Source: Adiantum capillus-veneris (Eukaryota; Streptophyta; Polypodiopsida; Polypodiales; Pteridaceae). From it: a DNA stretch of 64,000 bases. A program made the translations under genes and the position numbers. The stretch lies in assembly GCA_014529385.2 (NCBI GenBank), contig CM043948.1, positions 24,486,451-24,550,450 of the forward strand. Direction: 5' to 3'. Below the pieces are notes generated by a model. That model worked only from the letters and a program-made list of their open reading frames with translations, did not search any database and was not told the DNA's origin. Positions 34,823 through 47,559 of the stretch are shown piece by piece. Numbering within the stretch: position 1 is the first letter of the stretch; each line of letters opens with the position of its first letter.

Positions 34823-36669
34823 CTAGTGTAGGAATCAAGGCTAGATAACTGTTCCTTAACATTATCTTACCAGAACTCTCTGTGATTGGAGGTCCTTGCC
34901 CTATGTCCTTGCCACACCATTCAGCCGGTATCCTCTGCTGGCAGGTGGACGCTCTACATTCGGTCCCCAGGGAGCATGCAGCAACAAAGCGGATTAGGTG
35001 ATAGGTATGCTCACATGGCATTTTGACCATTGCACTGATTTTGTGTACTTCTAATGGCAGACCACAGCCAGTACACACTTTGCTTGTTGTCCCATCGCGT
35101 TCCCCTCCTATACACTCTATAAAAGTGTCCATAGCTATCTTGCATAGGGCAGTGGGGATGAAGGAGCCTTGTATCATCCTACTTATCTGCATGAGCAGCT
35201 GCAATTGACTATCGCAGATGTGCACTTTTGCTTCCTGCACCTCCACATTAATCTACAAACCAATCAAAACAGAGGCATGGTAAGTACATAGGATAGTTGT
35301 GCACATATTCAAAACATAAGGTTCAATCACAAAAACCATCGGTACTTACATGAAGACATGTTATGTCAATATCAATAGCAGTGGGGGTGTCCTCACTGTG
35401 AGGAAACCCCAAACCATCCAATGTCTCCTTCAGTGTCTCCATCTTTACCTTGAGCTCTATTTCTCTCCTTGCATCCACACTGTCATTGAGACCTAAACAC
35501 CGCAATTCATTCTTAGCATCATGAAGCTTATGTCTCATAGCAAGTACTACAGGGCTGACCATATCAAGGCTTACTTTCAGAACCCTCGCAGCTTCAAGCT
35601 CCTGACCCGCATTCTTGAGCTGTTGTTTAGCATCCTGCACTCAATTTCTGAGACGGTCATTTGCACTCATGATGTACTGCAAATCAGAGAGCCCGAAATA
35701 TGACATGCTTGATGTCACTTTGTGAGAGCTGTAAATAGAGAGGGGTGTTGCCCTGGCAGCAGAAACAACGTTTGGAGCTACTTGACCATCGCAATCGTCC
35801 TTTGTTTCCACGGAGCCCTCCTCTGTTTTTTGACTTGAGGGGTGGGTATTACGCACCCTCCACTTTTCAACATGGGAATTGTAGTATCCTTTTTCTTAAA
35901 GGTCCTGCAAATGCTGGACAGCAAACTCAACCCAATTGAGCTGCATGATTGAGCCACCTGCAATTGCCACTGGACTGAATTGTTTTACAAAACCCTTCGA
36001 AAAAGCCGAATTAATTTCCATGTTGGTGGGGAGCTTCTGGTACACCCTGTAGTGCAGCTAAAGTACTTGGTCATACATGTCACCACGAATGCTACTGCAT
36101 TTGAAGCGATATTTGTTTCGATCCTTCGCCTCTCTGAATACACTGAACCACTCCAAATCTGTAATCTTCTCCCACTTCACCAATCTGGGGTCGTCACCGT
36201 CCATGGAGAGGCCATGGACAACATTAAACTCTTTTGCTGTTACACAAAACTTTTCCTGCAGTGGGATGTTCAGCTTGGGAGCTTTCCATCGGCCTGCACA
36301 TCACAAAGGATTATAAGATTAAAACCTTACAAAACCCCACTAGAATAGGGCTGTCAAGTAATTTATACATAGGCAATTTTGCGGGATCTCCTTAGATGCA
36401 ATCATCTAAGCATGCACCTTGAATGCCTAAGGCAATGAACAAGCACCTGATTAGTGTGAGAGAATCCACAACTAGATTGCAGCCAGGGGCTACTGCAAAA
36501 AAAGCATATAAGCTAAATGCATAGTCCTCTTTGTTGATTGCAGCAGATGCTTACCAACACAATTTTCTCATGGGTGAGAAGATTCACTAACAGATTAGTA
36601 GTTGGGGCATGCTAGAGAAATGTGTCATGCTTTGCTTGATTTACAACTTCCAAATGTGGCCCCCTCATT

Positions 36670-36671
<2 letters not shown>

Positions 36672-36717
<46 letters not shown>
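36672..36717. repeat. (GA)n microsatellite at splice donor of gene A exon 1
   Basis: On the minus strand the tract begins 4 bases inside the intron, after GTAC. Confidence 0.95.
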
Positions 36718-36720
<3 letters not shown>

Positions 36721-37376
36721 CTGAGTCCTGCTTCCCCTTCCCTGCATGCATGTACTTTGACATTGGGGATCCGTGGGAATTAGAAGCATTCAATCTTTTG
36801 CAGGGTGGAGGAGAAGCAACAGAACCTTTGACCCTCGACTTCCTTCTCGGTGGAGTACTGTCAAGATTACTATCGGAGGTGGCTGGCTCCAGTGGTGAGC
36901 TATCCTCCTTTTGGGATGACTACTGGCCTCTGACTGCAGACCTGCTTGCAGCTCGCAATCGCTTTCCTCCCTCTCTCTGACCTGTGGCCCCTGCGTTGTG
37001 CTTCCCTCCATGCTTCATGACTACACCACTACCTCAACGTAACGACTGAGCTTAACTGTTAGAGATTTTAAAAATATTACGATTCATTTTTTCGAAGTCC
37101 AAGTATTACACTTTGTATGGTGGCCCTCACTATTGAAAAAACATGACTGTCCTATCCATGTGTTATGCTTATAATATGTGCTTGTTGGCATATGTTAACT
37201 AGCACAAAAAGCACGACACGTTAACATGCTTTCACCCCTTTAAAGACCACCTTAGAAAGGATGCCAAATGGATGCCTGAATTTTTTTTTTGCAACATCCC
37301 AGACCTTCGCTACACTTTCCATCACTCACAATCTAGTTGATTCTTTAGTGAGCAAGTGAGGACATTTTCTATCCCT

Positions 37377-37612
37377 AGTGGGAGGGATGTTATGAGACTA
37401 CGCACCCTCATGTTGTATGTGGGTAAATGCAATTGGATAGCTGGCTTAATGGTTAACTATGTGTTGTCTTTTGATTTTACTAATAGTGAGTGCATGATGA
37501 TTTGTAGATTGGAGTTCTATGAGTTGAGAAGTAGGTCAAGGCAAATAATAATTCTCTCGATAATTTCACTTTTGCACAGTGTTTTAGATCTTTTATCAAT
37601 AAGCCACTATAA
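37377..37612 (+). repeat. Gypsy B PPT and 5' part of 3' LTR
   Basis: AGTGGGAGGGA (37377-37387) is a polypurine tract abutting TGTTATGAGACTACG. The next 225 bp match the start of the LTR at 20094. Homology ends at about 37612, in AAGCCACTAT. Confidence 0.8.
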
Positions 37613-38889
37613 GGCCATTTGACAATGATTGTATTCTCACTGCTATTTCGAATGCATGCGAGGCTAAAAGACACCATTGTGCATCCAGACACTTGTTCTT
37701 CTTCATCACCTGGAAAGATATGTGGTTGCTGAAGAGAAGAAGAGTGAAGGAACCTCTGCTAAGCATGTAGAAGCATTTATCAAGCTGATTCTAGAATTGG
37801 TGGATACAACAAAAACTTTGCTGATAGAACATCTTACCAAAGTAACCAATATGTACGCCCATCTCTTTGAAAGTGTCAAAGATGATCAGTAAATGGATTT
37901 TGTATGTCATGACATGTAATCCTTTTTATCGCGCCTTATCTTCAAAAATATAATTTTTTTCCTTTTCTAATACAATTCTCGCATATTTTCAACAAAAAAA
38001 GATTCTTAATGATAATCGTGAATTAAGAGTCATGGAGCGGCGAGGGTATGCAAAGCTTGCTGAGCGGCAAGGATCCGCAGAGCTGAGCTCCTATGTGCTC
38101 GCTCAAGAGGAGTGGAGATGGAATGGGGATGAGTCTATGTAGCGATCATGGGCTAGAGTATGGATTGTTGGCATCTTTGGCACAGTTAGTGCAAGGGCAC
38201 CCCCGGGAGGGGCACCTAGCTGTCTTCAGTAGCTCAACATGCATTTTTTTAATGCTTGGAGGTAACCGTCTCTCCCGTGTCATGATCATGGCAAGGGTTT
38301 CTCAGCCCATGTCTACTATATTTTGGGTGTGTCTCATCACTATGTTGTGTTCCTTTGGTGGAGTGGTCGGCCGGCTCATGGATCTAGTGTTGTTGCTATC
38401 TTCAGGGTATTCTTGACTCTTTGGCCTCTCGCTAGTTTTCTTTGATATTAGTCTTTTGTGTCTTGATGGTAAAAAAAATAAGTAATGTTGAAAGTTTTTT
38501 CTTCTTATGATGTGGTTTTAATGAGTGGCATGTGTGTGGGCAGAGTGCTCTCCGTGAGAAAGGGCTACGTTGTGGATAATGGTTGAGGGTCGATTTTATA
38601 TTTAATTACAACCTCCGTGTTAAAATCTAGTTTCTAAGAGCTTATTGGACATACCTCTTTTGTCCCTCATGGCAATGTTGCTACATGAGGTATGTTGCAC
38701 TGTCTCTACTAAAAATATATCATATCCCCTATGGGAATTGCTATTAAAAAAAAAAGAGAGAGGGAAAAGATGTATCAATGGGACTATGCGCTCCTTCCCC
38801 TCCTTCCCTTCTAGAGCAGGGTGAAGGTGTTCAATTTGCTTATGATCGTGTACTTTGTCTCTATCTACTCTACTCTACTTTGATCTGCT
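37613..38889. other. Unassigned DNA with a short 71-codon frame
   Basis: A frame at 37677-37892 (+), EAFIKLILELVDTTKTLLIE and so on, has exon-like composition but no recognised family. Beyond it is non-coding DNA with A-tracts near 38470 and 38745. Nothing firmly supported. Confidence 0.3.
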
Positions 38890-40110
38890 TATGATTTGAT
38901 GCCCTGACAGTGGGCCAAATGGGTGTTCATTGCTAGACCCAAGGGACAAGGTGGATTCGTATCCTCAATCGAAAAGTATAGGCAGACGCCCAATGTGCCA
39001 AATTTATGGTCTCAATAGCAAAACAAGACCACGCATGGGCCATTATGAGAGGGGACATGATTGACAAGGTGAATTACGTGATTCACAACAAAATGCTAAT
39101 GCCTCAATGGACTAACCTCTAATTAGGTGGCACCACAAGCGATCTGATATATAAGTGCATCAAAGCAATTGAGACACTAGAATTGGGAGAGGTAGCCAGA
39201 TATTTCCAAAACTCCATAAAACAATATTGGTCCTCTTGGCTCTAAAGTGGGAATTGAATTATTGAACCCATTTTGGAGAGAAATTTCTAGAAGGCCAATA
39301 ACAAAGGGCATCAATATTTGGCCCAATTTTAAGACATAGCTGCACAAGATGGAAAGAGGCAGATCAACTAACAACTTAGTTAGGTCTGGACAATGTTTTG
39401 ATGCCGATTTGCAAGGCTGAATTTGAGTGAAAATCTTTCCATTGGCCAAAGAACAAAAAAAATTCTAAATCTCAAACCAAGGAGATATACCTCAACCTAA
39501 TGCTAAAAATAGATTGGTTTGCCCCCCTCAATAAATAGTGGCATAATCAATGGCTAGAATCTAGGTGAGAGACGATAGCTAGCAGCATTTGGACTCTCAG
39601 TGGCCCCATGTGATGAAGATATTCCTATGGAAAGCACTATGGGGGCTTTTTTGACTAGCACTAGGATACAAGCTGGAGAGATGGCTTGGATAGGTGCTCT
39701 GGGTGCAAATCAGCTAGTGAAGATACCCTCGCCTATTTAAGGACTATTTGAGTATAAGAGGCTTCACAGGGAAAATCTGTAAATGGATACAAAAGAGCTA
39801 GAAGATTGTGTTCTTTAAAAATGATCTAATCTTTGGAGGAAAGATTATGAAGAATAAAGAACTTTTAATCTACACACAAATTGTTTGCTTTTGGTACTTT
39901 AAACAAGTGTGAAGGACTAGAAACCAACACTTCTTCAAAAAAGTCCTCTCAACTGCTTGCTTTCTGGAGGTTATCTAGGAAATCAAGAAAGTGATCGTAT
40001 CTATTGGAAAAAGAGAGAACTTTGACGAGTGGAAATAAATAATTCTAGCCATCACAGTAACTACTAGATAACATAACAAAAGGTTTCTACCATAATAGCT
40101 TGGGGAGGTC
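38890..40110 (+). pseudogene. L1-like LINE 3' remnant, left copy
   Basis: Reading across several frames gives the post-RT region of a plant LINE ORF2: DPRDKVDS and PKGQGGFVSS, RGDMIDKVNYVIHNKMLMPQ, and near the end CKWIQKS with KNDLIFGGKIMKNKELLIYTQ. The last block aligns with 56420-56520 (CKWVRRTWK, TDDLILGRRSFQRQ), so this and 55123-56724 are two copies of one family. Many stops; inactive. Confidence 0.65.
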
Positions 40111-40228
40111 ATTATGTATAAATTATGCATATCGTGTGCGTTCAAGGACTATTTCTAAAACTCCTCAATATCACAAAAGGGTTCTATCATAATAGCTCAA
40201 TAATTCTAGCCATCACAACAACTACTAG
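40037..40228 (+). repeat. Local duplication at gypsy C insertion site
   Basis: ATAATTCTAGCCATCACA...ACTACTAG occurs at about 40040-40067 and again at 40199-40228. The first copy continues ATAACATAAC; the second is cut by the LTR at CTAG. The DNA after the far LTR (55123) resumes CTAGATAACATCACC. Confidence 0.85.
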
Positions 40229-41069
40229 TGTGGCGGTTCGGGGCGGGCAACGAGAGAGGGAACCTCTAAACACCCCTCAAGGCTCCCGTGCTGCTCAGTT
40301 GGGACTGGGGCAACCACAAGCACAACACAACAACAAACCCACAGCCAAACTTAAACAAGATAGGGGCACCACCTAGTTATGGTATGCAAACTAGGATGCA
40401 AGAGATATTTTGTCACAACCAAGAAGATGCGCCACAAAACACACACAAGCAACCTCACACCAAGAGTCACACCAAATGGAGTAGATAGAGCTAGAGAAAA
40501 GGGAAGAGAGAGAGAAATGGATCTTGAGTAATACCTTGTTTGTGACTTGCAAATGGAGATGGTTCGTTATTATGCTATCGTAGAGCTTTTACAAGACTAA
40601 CTCAATGTTTAGTGAATGCTAAACATTGCCAACACACACACACACACACACACAGAGTATTAGGGTGTGGGAGACCTCTCACCACAATACCCTCTTACAA
40701 TGGACACAAAATTGGCAATGAAAACACACTAAAACACTTTCTCAAACAAAATCAAATGATAAAAATGTAAAATACACAAGTCACCTTGAATTCACCAAAG
40801 ACTTCAAGTGAAAGGACAAAGATTTGAACATCGAATCACTCCTTTGATGCACCAAACCTCAATTTATTGATGATGGAGGAGCATATACAATAGTGGTTTT
40901 GAGATTTTGAACTCACGCTCTCTCACTTGCAATGTGTAGCTTCATGAAAGCTTCTCTCACACCAAAAGTGAAGCTCACAAAGTGGTTTCTACACCTAAGT
41001 CTCTCCTCGTGCATAGAGTGTTGGAGTGCTATGTGAGATTTGGTCCTTATTGACAAGAAGGAGAGGGGC

Positions 41070-41078
41070 CTATTTATA
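41070..41078 (-). promoter_or_regulatory. TATA box, 3' LTR of gypsy C
   Basis: TATAAATAG on the minus strand, followed by GCCCC, is conserved in both LTR copies and fits transcription of the minus-strand element. Confidence 0.7.
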
Positions 41079-42049
41079 GGTTGGAGACCTCTCATTAAGA
41101 TTATTAGAAATCCTAATTTACAAGCTAACAAATCAGGATTATGATTTTTTGTGAATATCAAAACATTGCGGGCCTTTTTGTCTGCTTGAGTCATGGATGT
41201 GGGATCAAAAGAGAGTATTATTGATGGTAGATAAGGTGAAAGTAGATTTTTAAGGAAGGAGAGAGAGAGAGAGAGATAGAGAGAGAGATTTACTATGCAC
41301 ATGTAGGATTGAGGTGAGGTGTCTTTTATGGTTAGGTCAATGGATATTTTGTGCTAGTATGTTAGTGGTTGGTGTTAGTAATCACTAGAAAGTTAATGAT
41401 ATATTTACAATGGGTAGAATGAGGTGGATGGTTGAAGTCAAATGGTTGAATGAAGTGAGAAAATCCTTGTGCTAGTGAAGCTTGAAGAAGTTTTGGACTT
41501 ACTTGTGTAGGTTCTCAAAATGACTATTGATCCTCTTCTTCTTCTCTTCTTTATGCCACCGCCACCAAGGTTGATTATCACGATGAAAATGACAATTTAA
41601 TCGATGAGATCTCTCAATTTTCAGAGGTTAAGCATGGTTTACATGCTGAATTTCATGTATATAGAGAAGAGGTAAGATGGAATTGTACTTTGGAAGTAAT
41701 AGAGAGAGGCATAGAGATGGTGTATGTACATGTAGAGCTCATATGAGAGCTATGGAAGTAAGAGGGGAGGTTAATGGTGAAGAAGGTGAGAGAAACCATG
41801 GAAGGTGCAAGTTTGAGTGAGGGATTGAGAGGAATGAGTGTGTGTGTGTGTGGACGTGTGAAAGAGGTGAGAGAAGACTATGGGCTACTTATGAGAAAAG
41901 TGGGTCCCAATCAAAAAATCATACCTCACCGGTGGGAAAAATCCCTATATTTAGGTCCTATATAAAATGAAATATTTACACACAAATGGGCCATAATATA
42001 TTTTTGTTTTTGGTTTTATTTATTTATTTGAATCAACTAGCCCAGTGAC

Positions 42050-42215
42050 TAGTTAGCCGAGGGTTTCAAAAAGATATGGAAAAAGTTCTCTAACTCACAC
42101 ACGCCTAGTTAGCCGAGGGTTTCAAAAAGATATGGGGAAATTCCTCTAACTCACACACGCCTAGTTAGCCGAGGGTTTCAAAAAGATATGGGGAAAATCC
42201 TCTAACTCACACACG
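42050..42215. repeat. Three-fold 57-bp tandem repeat in LTR
   Basis: CTAGTTAGCCGAGGGTTTCA...CTAACTCACACACG occurs three times here and once in the other LTR (about 54964-55015). Confidence 0.93.
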
Positions 42216-42319
42216 TCTATGTACAATGAAATGCTAGGGATAGCCACAGTGTTTAGGTGATTTTGGTAGGGTGAGGTAGCTCACTATGGCAATTACGGAG
42301 AGCCAAAAAATGGCTATCA

Positions 42320-43110
42320 TTAGCCCTCCCCCAGGATGATGGTACATTCATGTACCATCATAAAGCATATTTTCCAAAGAGAGTGCTTTTGAGTCCTTGA
42401 CAAGATTTTCATTGTTTGGCCCCTTGGCATTTTTGCTTGAGTTACACTCATGCTTCATGCAACAAAACTTACATGAGATAATCGCTCTTTCGGTAGATCC
42501 TTTGGTAGAAGGCGACTCAAATAGGGCTTCAGGCGATAGCCGTTTACCTTCGTGGAGTGCTCTTTACAATTCAATTCCATGAGTTGGTAATAACTTGAAT
42601 TGAAAGCCTTTTTGACAATGTATGGTCCCTTCCATCTAGTCTCAAACTTGGTATCAAAACGATTATCAAGTAGATTGTCATACCTTAGCACAAGATCTCC
42701 TTCCTTGATGCCTTTGTCCTTCAGTTTTTTTTTGAGCTTTTCTTTTGCTTGTATAGATTTCCTCTTGTAGCACTCGTAAGCTGCTTCTCTTTTCCACTCA
42801 AATTCTACTAAGGTAAGAAGTCGATCCATCCATGCTTCTTGATTATCTTGTGCTACTTTGCCATGAAGTCGCATTGTTGGAATGTTGAGCTCAATTGGCT
42901 GTAAATCCTCTTGACCATAGACCAAGTGAAATGGTGTGAACTTTGTGGCCTCCCTATATGTGGTCCGCTCTGCACACAAGGCACAATCCAAGAAGTCATC
43001 CCACAACTTTGTCTTGTTTTGCACCATCTTCCTAATGATGGCTACAATGACACCATTAACCTTCTCCACCAAACCATTTGACTGTGGACAGTAGGGTGCG
43101 TATCATGAAA
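42320..43110 (-). pseudogene. Gypsy C integrase C-terminal part
   Basis: Reading minus: CPQSNGLVEKVNGVIVAIIR holds the catalytic Glu region, followed by TKFTPFHLVYGQEDLQPIE and a GPY/F domain (FETRWKGPYIVKKAF), ending VNGYRLKPYLSRLL. The 205-codon frame from 43072 to 42455 is intact. Upstream the zinc domain and the part of the core with the first two Asp residues are missing (see 43111-43452). The last 130 bp before the LTR are non-coding and include the PPT. Confidence 0.9.
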
Positions 43111-43452
43111 ACCTTTTAGAATGGCTAGAATTTCCTCGATAGTTGTTACTCTTTTGGACACTTAATCCTTCCCTCTTTGATAGAGGGAGCCTTCTAGGAT
43201 GAGATAGAAACTTGAATTCTTCATGAGTCTCCTCTTCTAAGCTTTTGTGAAGTCTTGTGGAAACTCGCCCTCCAAAATGTAGCCAATAATGGGAGACAAT
43301 GACTCCAATCCCTGGTATCTTGGTTGCTTGACAGTTGCTGCCACCATGATGACCTGCACTTCTTTCTCAACACATGTAACTACTTATTGTGCAAGTAAAT
43401 TGGCATCTTCATTTTGTTTCCTAGAAATATGATATAGTTGCACTTCTTCAAA
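43111..43452 (-). pseudogene. Gypsy C linker before integrase, with core deletion
   Basis: Minus frame EVQLYHISRKQNEDANLLAQ and KEVQVIMVAATVKQ is the linker after the second RNase H, ending in SSFYLILEGSLYQR, the usual lead into the integrase zinc domain. It then jumps to YAPYCPQSNG, so several hundred bases of integrase are deleted at about 43110-43150. Confidence 0.75.
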
Positions 43453-43791
43453 CTAATTAAACAACCTATGAATGGCATGAACTTTTGTCCTTAAGCTTTC
43501 ATTATTGCATACCCAAATGCCTAATATTTGCTTCACGATGAGAAGTGCATCCCCCTTTACCATGAGACGTTGTATACCTTGACTAATGCAAATCTTCAAA
43601 CCATGAAGTAGTGTGTCGTATTTTGCTTCATTGTTGCTAGTTGAACCTGGTAGATTGACCTTGTCTTTCATGACCACCTCTCTAATTGGGTTGAACAACA
43701 CTAGCCGTCCCCCTGCTTTTCCTGTGGCTTGTCGAAAAGCTCTATCAAAGAACAAGGTAAAAGCATTAGGAATACTTTTAGGTGGTGGCAA
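43453..43791 (-). pseudogene. Gypsy C second (archaeal-type) RNase H
   Basis: FTLFFDRAFRQATGKAGGRL, SNNEAKYDTLLHGLKI and LMVKGDALLIVKQI carry the Asp, Glu and Asp positions of the extra RNase H found in Tat-lineage gypsy elements. The glycine of the usual FDGA is replaced by Arg. Confidence 0.85.
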
Positions 43792-45284
43792 TGGTAGGTT
43801 TTTACTTCAAGCACCTTAATCTCCTTCTCATGTACCCTATAAGTGAGAATCCCTGCCAATTGTGCACACACACTATCTTCTACCTTGAAAGAGTATTGAA
43901 ACTCTTGCAACTCCATAATCCACTTAGAGATCCTCGTACTAAGATTCATTTGAGATGACACCCAAGGGAACAAATTTTCTGCAATGAAAATTACAAAAGA
44001 TTTTGGTAGCAAGTAGGATCTAGACTTTCTCTCCCAAACATGAGAGAAAGCATCATGAGTTTTGATTCTGCGTAGCCTCTCTCCAAAGCATTCATGACCC
44101 TACTAGCAAAGTAGATGGGTCGCATCCTCATACTGTGGGGATCTTGTTGTAGCAAAACAACACCATTTTTTTCTTTCTCAACACTAGAGCTAACAAAGAA
44201 TGTGTACTCCCAACAAGGAGGCATAAGTGTTGGTAGTTCCGAGAGAATGATTCTGATGTTAAAAAAATATTCTTCAAGCTCATGAGACCAAACAAGCGCG
44301 ACTTGTTGTGTCAATTTTTGCAAAGGATGAAGCAACTCCGAAGCTAAGTGAATGAAGCGTGACTTATACTTCACCTTTTGCATGAATGAGATGACCTCTT
44401 TGAGATTCTTGGGTGATGGGAGCTCAATAAGAGCCTTTGCCTTTGAAGTATCCACCTCTATACCTCTATAGGAAATCTTGTGACCAAGCAAGATCACTTC
44501 ATCCTCACCTATGTGGCATTTGTCGAGGTTGAGTTGACCTCCCATGTCATAGAGTTTCTTCAAACCTTATTCTACCCTTTGTAGATGTAATGCTTTTGAT
44601 CTATAAATGCAAAAATCATCAATTAAAACCCTAATGGACTTTCCAAAGAATGCTTGAAACACCATCTTCATGAAGCGTTGGAAAGTTGCAGGAGCATTTG
44701 TCAGGCCAAATGGCTACCTCTGAAAGCATAACAACCCCACGGAGTGATGAATGTTGTCTTCAATTGATCCTCTAATGCGATACCTATTTGAAAGTAGCCC
44801 AAGTATCCATCACACACAGTGTACTTCTCATGACCAGCTACTTCATTTAGTATCTCAGCCTGAAATAGGAGGGGAAAGTGGTCTCTTTTTGTTGCCTCAT
44901 TTAGTGGATGATAATTCACACACACCTTCCACTTGCCGTTCTTCTTGGTGGTGACAACAACGGGAGAGACCGACTCTAAATTATCCACTGGATAAATGAA
45001 ACATGTTGCTAGAAGCTTTCTTACCTCCTTTAGTAGAGCCTACTCCTTGATGAATCCTAGCCTTCGTAGCTTTTGAGCCTTAGGCGTGGCCTCAGGATTT
45101 AACTAAATCTTGTGTTGAACAACATCTACCCCACGCACGTCGATGTAGTCTTTAGAAAAAAGCCTAGGAAGTTTCCTTAACACACCTTTGAACTCCTCTC
45201 TTTCATCCTTTGTAAGTGTTGTAGACAACATACCTTCTAACATTCCTTCATCTTCCAAATTTTTGTTCTCTTGGGAACCTACCT
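43792..45284 (-). pseudogene. Gypsy C reverse transcriptase and RNase H1
   Basis: Order on the minus strand: a pol leader (EDEGMLEGMLSTTLTKDERE), the RT fingers (SPVVVTTKKNGKWKVCVNYH), and TTFITPWGCYAFRG. A frame slip near 44705 follows, then FGLTNAPATFQRFMK, the catalytic VLIDDFCIY, GGQLNLDKCHIGEDEVILLG, and an RNase H1 tail (MRPIYFASRVMNALERGYAE, then RISKWIMELQEFQYSF). Stops at about 45102 and 44565 and the slips make it non-functional. Confidence 0.9.
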
Positions 45285-45603
45285 CCTCCTAGGATAACAG
45301 ACACAACTGAGGTGTTTTCCCCACGGTTTACAGATAGTATTTCCAGATGACTGGTAAACAGGAATCACAATATCATACAATATTGTTGAGGAATCAATAA
45401 TGTCCTGAATAACCCTCGTGGTGGTTAACTTGAAAAATCCACAATCACCCAAACCAAGACATGACCTCTATTGGTGATTGGTAGACCCAAAAGTAATCTT
45501 ATAGAGATATTGCACCTAGAGTGCAAAATGCTTCATAAGCAATGGATGTGATGAATATGCATGCCGCTCCAAATCAGCCTTTGCTAAACATTAGGGCCCA
45601 TAA

Positions 45604-47102
45604 CACCTAGTGTGCATTCATTTAGCCAAAAACGGATATGAACCTGTATATCCCTGATTATCGTTACCAATACTTATGGTGAATGTGATGCTCGTATCAC
45701 ACATTAAAGAGGAATGTAAATAGTTCTAAAAAGAAACTAAATACTGTCCACTGGAATCATTTGGAAGCCTTGCTAAAATGTTTGAACCATAATAGAAGGT
45801 GAAACATTAATCACTTCTAGGAACAAACAATGAAACTTTTTCATTAACGACTCAGTGCCTTGCTATATGTATAAACAACCATTTGTAATGTTGTTTAGCA
45901 GTACTTGTACCTGAACAAGCCATTCTAAGTATCCAACAATTTTTGGACACCAAAATTGCTCCTGATACGTCGTGCTAAAAATGGTCTAGAAAACAAATTT
46001 GACCAGCACCTAGGGACTTTGTCGTGACACATACTTAAAGTAGTGGGCGCCAGTGCCAGTCCCAGAGACTCATATTCACCACATGTGGAATATGTCTCAA
46101 CTAAAGTTGTCTGAAAAAAGAACATTCTACAAGTACAAGATGTACTTGTGTGTGGAGGTAACTGCAAACACTCTATGACGGGAGTGAGAGGGACCCTCAT
46201 TAGCCTTGCTCTACGCTGGCTAAACCAAACTCCTTGAGCCTTTGGACCATGTTGTATCCCATGTGATAACATGTGCCAAATAAACCCTACAAGTGGGTCT
46301 ATAACTGCATAATGTAGAAACTTGTGTTGGCTCTTACATGACCTTGTCATTTCTCTAAAGAGAAAACCTAGTTTATGCATCTGACAAACCAACATAAAAA
46401 AAACCAAAACAGATGTGTACTTGTAGCGGAGTGAAAAGCACATGCCCAAATTTCCCACCGACAAAGGCCTAGGAACACTAATTGAAAATTAGTGAAGTGC
46501 CAGTAGTATTGCACATGGAACCTTGGGTGTTGCCTTTGCAAACCAGACCCCTTGGGTAAAATAAGCATTGTTTAATCCCTTGGTTAAACGTTGCAAGAAA
46601 ATTGCTCAACTAGCAACCGATAGTATCGGAATTCACCTTTGGAAGCTAAAATTATCCACGAGCCCTTGGCAGCTTATGGACTTCTTTCCTTGAAAGTGTA
46701 AGTGTGAAGATTCCAAGAATTGACCATCACACTTAATAAGTGATTTAATAATCACGAGCTGTGTCTTACCCCAAAACTGGACTCATAGAGACATTCGTAG
46801 TGCTAGAGATAAAATAGGAGATCCACTGAAGCTAGAATCGTATTCACAACTAGATCTTTTCTCGACCCAAAAGTCCATAATCTTGGATTTTTGTGAAAAA
46901 TCCTGCTGTCTAAAATGCTGGCGTCATCTATACACCTTGGTAGAGATAAGGCCTTATGAATTTAAGATGTTCGGAGGGCTTGCGTATGTTGTTGTGAATA
47001 CTCAACATTTAGAGTAATCAAGTAGCTTGCATGAATCAAAAAGATTTGTATGACCCGTTTGTTCCTATTGCAAGGCAAAAGGTGCATATCATTGTAAGCA
47101 CA
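45604..47102. mobile_element. 1.5-kb insertion in left arm, carries dispersed repeat copy 2
   Basis: The right arm reads without a gap through GGGCCCATAAATTACAATTTC (minus). The left arm reads GGGCCCATAA, then 1.5 kb, then AAATTACAATTTC. The inserted DNA contains the repeat also seen at 1-740 (here 46108-46850). No clear terminal repeats; only an A/AA overlap could be a target duplication. Mechanism unknown. Confidence 0.8.
46108..46850. repeat. Dispersed repeat, copy 2
   Basis: Same orientation as 1-740. Flanks on both sides have no match to the first copy as far as can be read. Confidence 0.75.
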
Positions 47103-47559
47103 AAATTACAATTTCAACGAGTAATTCGTAGCATTGTGGGGCCTCTTAGGTTGGCTGAGATAAATGCTTTACTAAATCCTTTTATTTTGCCTCTCATTAG
47201 GTACGACCTTAGTTTGGACGTCTATATTTTTGTTTTGTTTTAAGCATTAGGTCATGCATAGACCATGGATAATGGCCCAGGAATAGAGGTTTTCATTTCA
47301 CTCCACACATTAGAATAAAAGTTGCAATCAGTAAAAAGATCCATTTTCAACAACGTATGGTGTTTATGTTAGGTACCCAAAGAGTAGGAGAAATTCTTGC
47401 ATCACCAAACCCTGTCATCATGCCTCTTGTTGACTATCATAGGTCATTTGATGTGCATATTTTTATTTTGTTGTAGAATAGATTGCAGTTCCAAAAAATT
47501 ATTGTGTAAATCTTTTTAAGAAAGAAAAACAAAAACGTGTTATCACTTTGAAATTGGTT

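Larger units (their letters stand above)
40229..42319 (-). repeat. 3' LTR of gypsy C
   Basis: In element orientation it starts TGATAGCCATTTTTTGGC at 42319 and ends CCGAACCGCCACA at 40229. A G-rich PPT (CTGGGGGAGGGC, minus) precedes it at about 42323-42334. It contains (CA)n 40632-40654, GA tracts near 41259-41288 and a three-fold repeat at 42050-42215. About 235 bp at the lower-coordinate end (40229-40465) has no match in the other LTR. Confidence 0.88.

Noticed and set aside
37677-37892. 71-codon frame as a host gene exon
   Set aside because: No splice partners, no recognised family and no continuation; kept only as an unassigned stretch.
40229-42319. LTR-internal minus frames as coding regions
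   Set aside because: They lie inside the LTR around the TATA box and microsatellites and have no domain content.
45604-47102. Insertion as a Helitron
   Set aside because: The ends do not show TC at the 5' side or a hairpin plus CTRR at the 3' side in either orientation.
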